Source of the DNA: Trichoplax sp. H2
Lineage: Eukaryota; Placozoa; Uniplacotomia; Trichoplacea
Length of the DNA: 64,000 nucleotides
Reading direction: 5' to 3'
Assembly (NCBI GenBank): GCA_003344405.1
Contig: NOWV01000223.1
Coordinates: forward strand, 1 to 64,000
The translations under genes and the position numbers were made by a program. Below, piece after piece: positions 61,310-64,000 of this stretch (position 1 is its first letter; every line of letters starts with the position of its first letter). The notes below the pieces were generated by a model that was given only the letters and a program-made list of their open reading frames with translations, was not told the origin of the DNA and did no database searches.

Positions 61310-64000
61310 CAATTACTTCTTAAATGGCTAAAATACTTTTTCTTCTTTCTATTTCTTTACGGTAATAATAGAATAAATCTATAATAATACCTATTTTGAT
61401 CTAGTCTAATTTATATCTCAAATTTTAGTGTGCTAGCACTTCATGGTGGTATAATATTACACATAAATAAATTTTACCATAACTGGGCAATTACTACTAA
61501 TGAATACCACCTGATGTATTACTATCACATTAGCCCTATAAAATGATAAGAATGCTCGGATTCAATATCTTTTAAAGCTACAGTTAACTAACAGGAAATT
61601 TATGGAAGTTATAAGAAAATCTTTTAGCTGCCTTTTATAAATCCTTAACATAGTCCGTACAGATTGTCTACTATCGCTATGTAAGCAATTTAAGGAAGTC
61701 CTGAGTAGTCATGATGAATAAAGAGTTCATTTAGATAAAATAGTACAATGGGAGTGTTAATCTATTGTCATTTCAATCAAGTTGTTTATCATACTAGTTT
61801 TTTATGTCAAATTCAAACAAACATGGAAGAAATCCACTTGAATATGTATCTGCCAGGACATAAATTGAAATGTAGTGATACTATAATAATATCGCATGTG
61901 TCTCGAGAAAAGTGAATAAAGCGATGTTATTGTTCTTAGGAGTTGATCTATATCTTACTGTAAAATAGAACCTTGAAATTTGATACGTGAGATGTTCTTT
62001 ATGATAGATGAGATCACTGTCAGTAACGACTATAATTTTTTGGACTGACCCAATTAACTTTTAACTTGATGAGGTAAACAATTAACGTCAATAACATTAT
62101 ATTGAGACGTAACTTGTTCGATTTAATCATTTCTCTAAAATACATTGAAATTAGAATAAAATTTTAACCAGATATTTTTAGCAACAATCAAGTATCATCT
62201 TACGTAACAATAACACGATCATAAAAGTCAATAAAGCTCAGCGTGATTTGAATAATCAGATACACCTGCTTGTCGCATATGCACCTGCTTGTCATCAACT
62301 TGATATTATAGTCAATTGAATAGAATTTCATTCATGGTTATGACGTTAATAAATCATATCATTAGCAACTAGATTCTTGTTCAGTAACAACTATTCATTC
62401 GGATATGGATGGAGATATACTAAAACCTCAGTTAAAATACAACGTCTCCTGTATAAACATGAGCTACATAGAATCGCCACCATAGACATTGATTATGTTA
62501 GAATAATTGATTTCATACCTTCACTTATATGGGTAAAGATAGTCTATCAATGCATACATAATATTTTTTAATGAGTCATTTAATAATCTAATCATTTACA
62601 GCAACGAGCCTAGAAATTCTACAATACTTTAGAAACTTTGATAATAATTGAGGAAGAAATTACTATAGGGTTTGTCGATACCAATACGCTGAAAATGTGC
62701 GTATAATCTTTAACATAGAGGCTCAATCGATTGGTTTACCGTGAGAAAAATATTCAGAAGCTAAGGAAAGAAATACTAGCAAATTTAATAGAGTTGATTT
62801 AAGACGATTACGCCAGAGGGATCAGTAAAAAGAACTTTACGTACAATTTGGTGAGTTATTGAATATTTGATAGCTAAAAATCTGAAAAGTAGCGTACATA
62901 TTTTCGTTTTCAGTTGATTTTTCATTTTCATCTTGAATACATAACAACAAAACAATACAAAATAGTAACATCAGGTAAAATAGATTTTACCGATTATAAT
63001 CATAGAATATCACAATTGACTATTTTGACGAAGAATATTCAAAGACGCATACGTTACTCTACCATATCTCCATCGCCAAATTATTTTGTCCGTATAGCTT
63101 TCTATTTCGATTACTTTATAACTTGTTCCATACTTAAAATGATATAGTAAAATGATACAGAAATCGTGAATGATTTATTAGTTACAATCCTTCGTCACCC
63201 TTTAAAATAAGAAAGAAAAAACTTAACTTATTACCCTAAATATCGGCCGTTTACTGGGTATTGGTATTCAAATATTTAATGAGCCATAAGGATCATAGAT
63301 CGATAAGATATCGTTTAACTTGCATAGGTAATAAAGGTTGACACAGGTTGTTATATAGCAGTAATCATAAATAAAAGTCGTTTAAAATATCATCGAGTTA
63401 TCGCTGATTCTACTATAGTTAATATAATTTCATGACAAAAACATACTATAGCATATTAGTTGGGATTACTGTTGCATTAAGTAAGCTCCATTGTGAGTAA
63501 AATGTAAGGGATAGAGATAAATCCTCGTTCTCATTTTTAAAAAATTTTTGGCATAATGAATTTACGTATATTCCTTAATCGAATATGATTTATTTTCCTT
63601 AAACTGCCAAGAAAGCTATTCGTTATAATGCTACTTTTACTTATTCTTCCTCGTTGCCAAATTTGATAATTTAAATTTGTGAAGGAAACCCAGAAATTAA
63701 CTATTCTATCTAGATATCGTCGCTAACAAAGTTACAGCTACTAAAATAGAGCGTATATATATACAGATTGTTACTTGAAGTAAAAACGTTGTTAGTGATT
63801 AATTCTTTAGCATAAAGAGCTATAAATATAATGAGTCTAAAAATATCAACTAATTCAGGCAACGCCCAATGTTTTAGTTACTTTAGAATTGAATTGAAAT
63901 AAATAAGTGTTGCTCGATTACTGTGAAATTTTATTTAATGCCTTTCATATCAATACTATACAGAAAATTAAACCGCTAGTTGAAACACTAAAATTAATTG
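61310..64000. repeat. Conserved block, copy 2 of a segmental duplication
   Basis: Colinear with 33590-36250 (see there) and running off the window end. It lies downstream of gene B as copy 1 lies downstream of gene A. Confidence 0.8.
61584..62048 (-). CDS. Possible minus-strand gene, copy 2 (unknown product)
   Basis: Exon 61959-62048 (complement, 30 codons) aligns without gaps to 34213-34302 and keeps an open frame (...VVTDSDLIY...HLTYQIS...) and a GTAAGA donor. Exon 61584-61631 (complement) begins in phase 0 after ATAAAAG and ends at TAA. Further upstream exons cannot be traced, and nearby frames that are open in copy 1 contain stops here. This copy may therefore be a pseudogene. Confidence 0.25.

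Overview
The window is AT-rich eukaryotic nuclear DNA with spliceosomal introns and small exons. It almost certainly comes from an animal, because it carries two multi-exon adhesion-type GPCR genes (GAIN domain, GPS motif, family-B2 seven-helix core) with C-type lectin domains. Introns are short (about 70-700 b), codon use is AT-biased and microsatellites are almost absent. That suggests a compact genome of an early-branching or small invertebrate, but the phylum cannot be fixed from sequence alone. No bacterial gene, tRNA, rRNA or CRISPR array was found. All gene models below are my own, built by matching splice sites, intron phases and the two paralogues to each other.

Layout. 1-14.6 kb: no recognisable gene, several solo LTRs and an 849-b inverted-repeat element. 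14.6-29.8 kb: gene A (+), reading C-type lectin domain, then a long Ser/Thr-rich stalk built from at least 17 small exons, a 134-aa exon, GAIN, GPS, 7TM and a short tail. 29.8-42 kb: solo LTRs, partly nested, and a conserved block (33.6-36.3 kb) with a possible minus-strand gene. 42.1-55.7 kb: gene B (+), a paralogue of gene A with the same architecture and intron phases. 55.7-64 kb: more solo LTRs and a second copy of the conserved block (61.3-64 kb). The lectin exons, the tail exons and the block are offset by about 26-28 kb, so the window looks like an old tandem duplication with a unit of about 27 kb.

How the parts work together. Every stalk exon that I can delimit is symmetric (phase 1 to phase 1), so exons can be skipped, duplicated or shuffled without changing the frame. 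A two-exon cassette has been tandemly duplicated in gene A. One stalk exon of gene B carries an 11-residue repeat and an in-frame TGA. From the GAIN domain on, intron phases and exon lengths are nearly identical between the genes. The predicted products are lectin-headed adhesion receptors with a mucin-like stalk, autoproteolysed at the GPS.

Mobile DNA. At least five solo-LTR families (called A to E here) occur, most with 5-b target duplications, and no internal retroelement coding region is visible. Inside gene B the assembly mixes two haplotypes. A 691-b contig between two 20-N gaps is the LTR-free allele of a stretch in which the main path has two LTR insertions.
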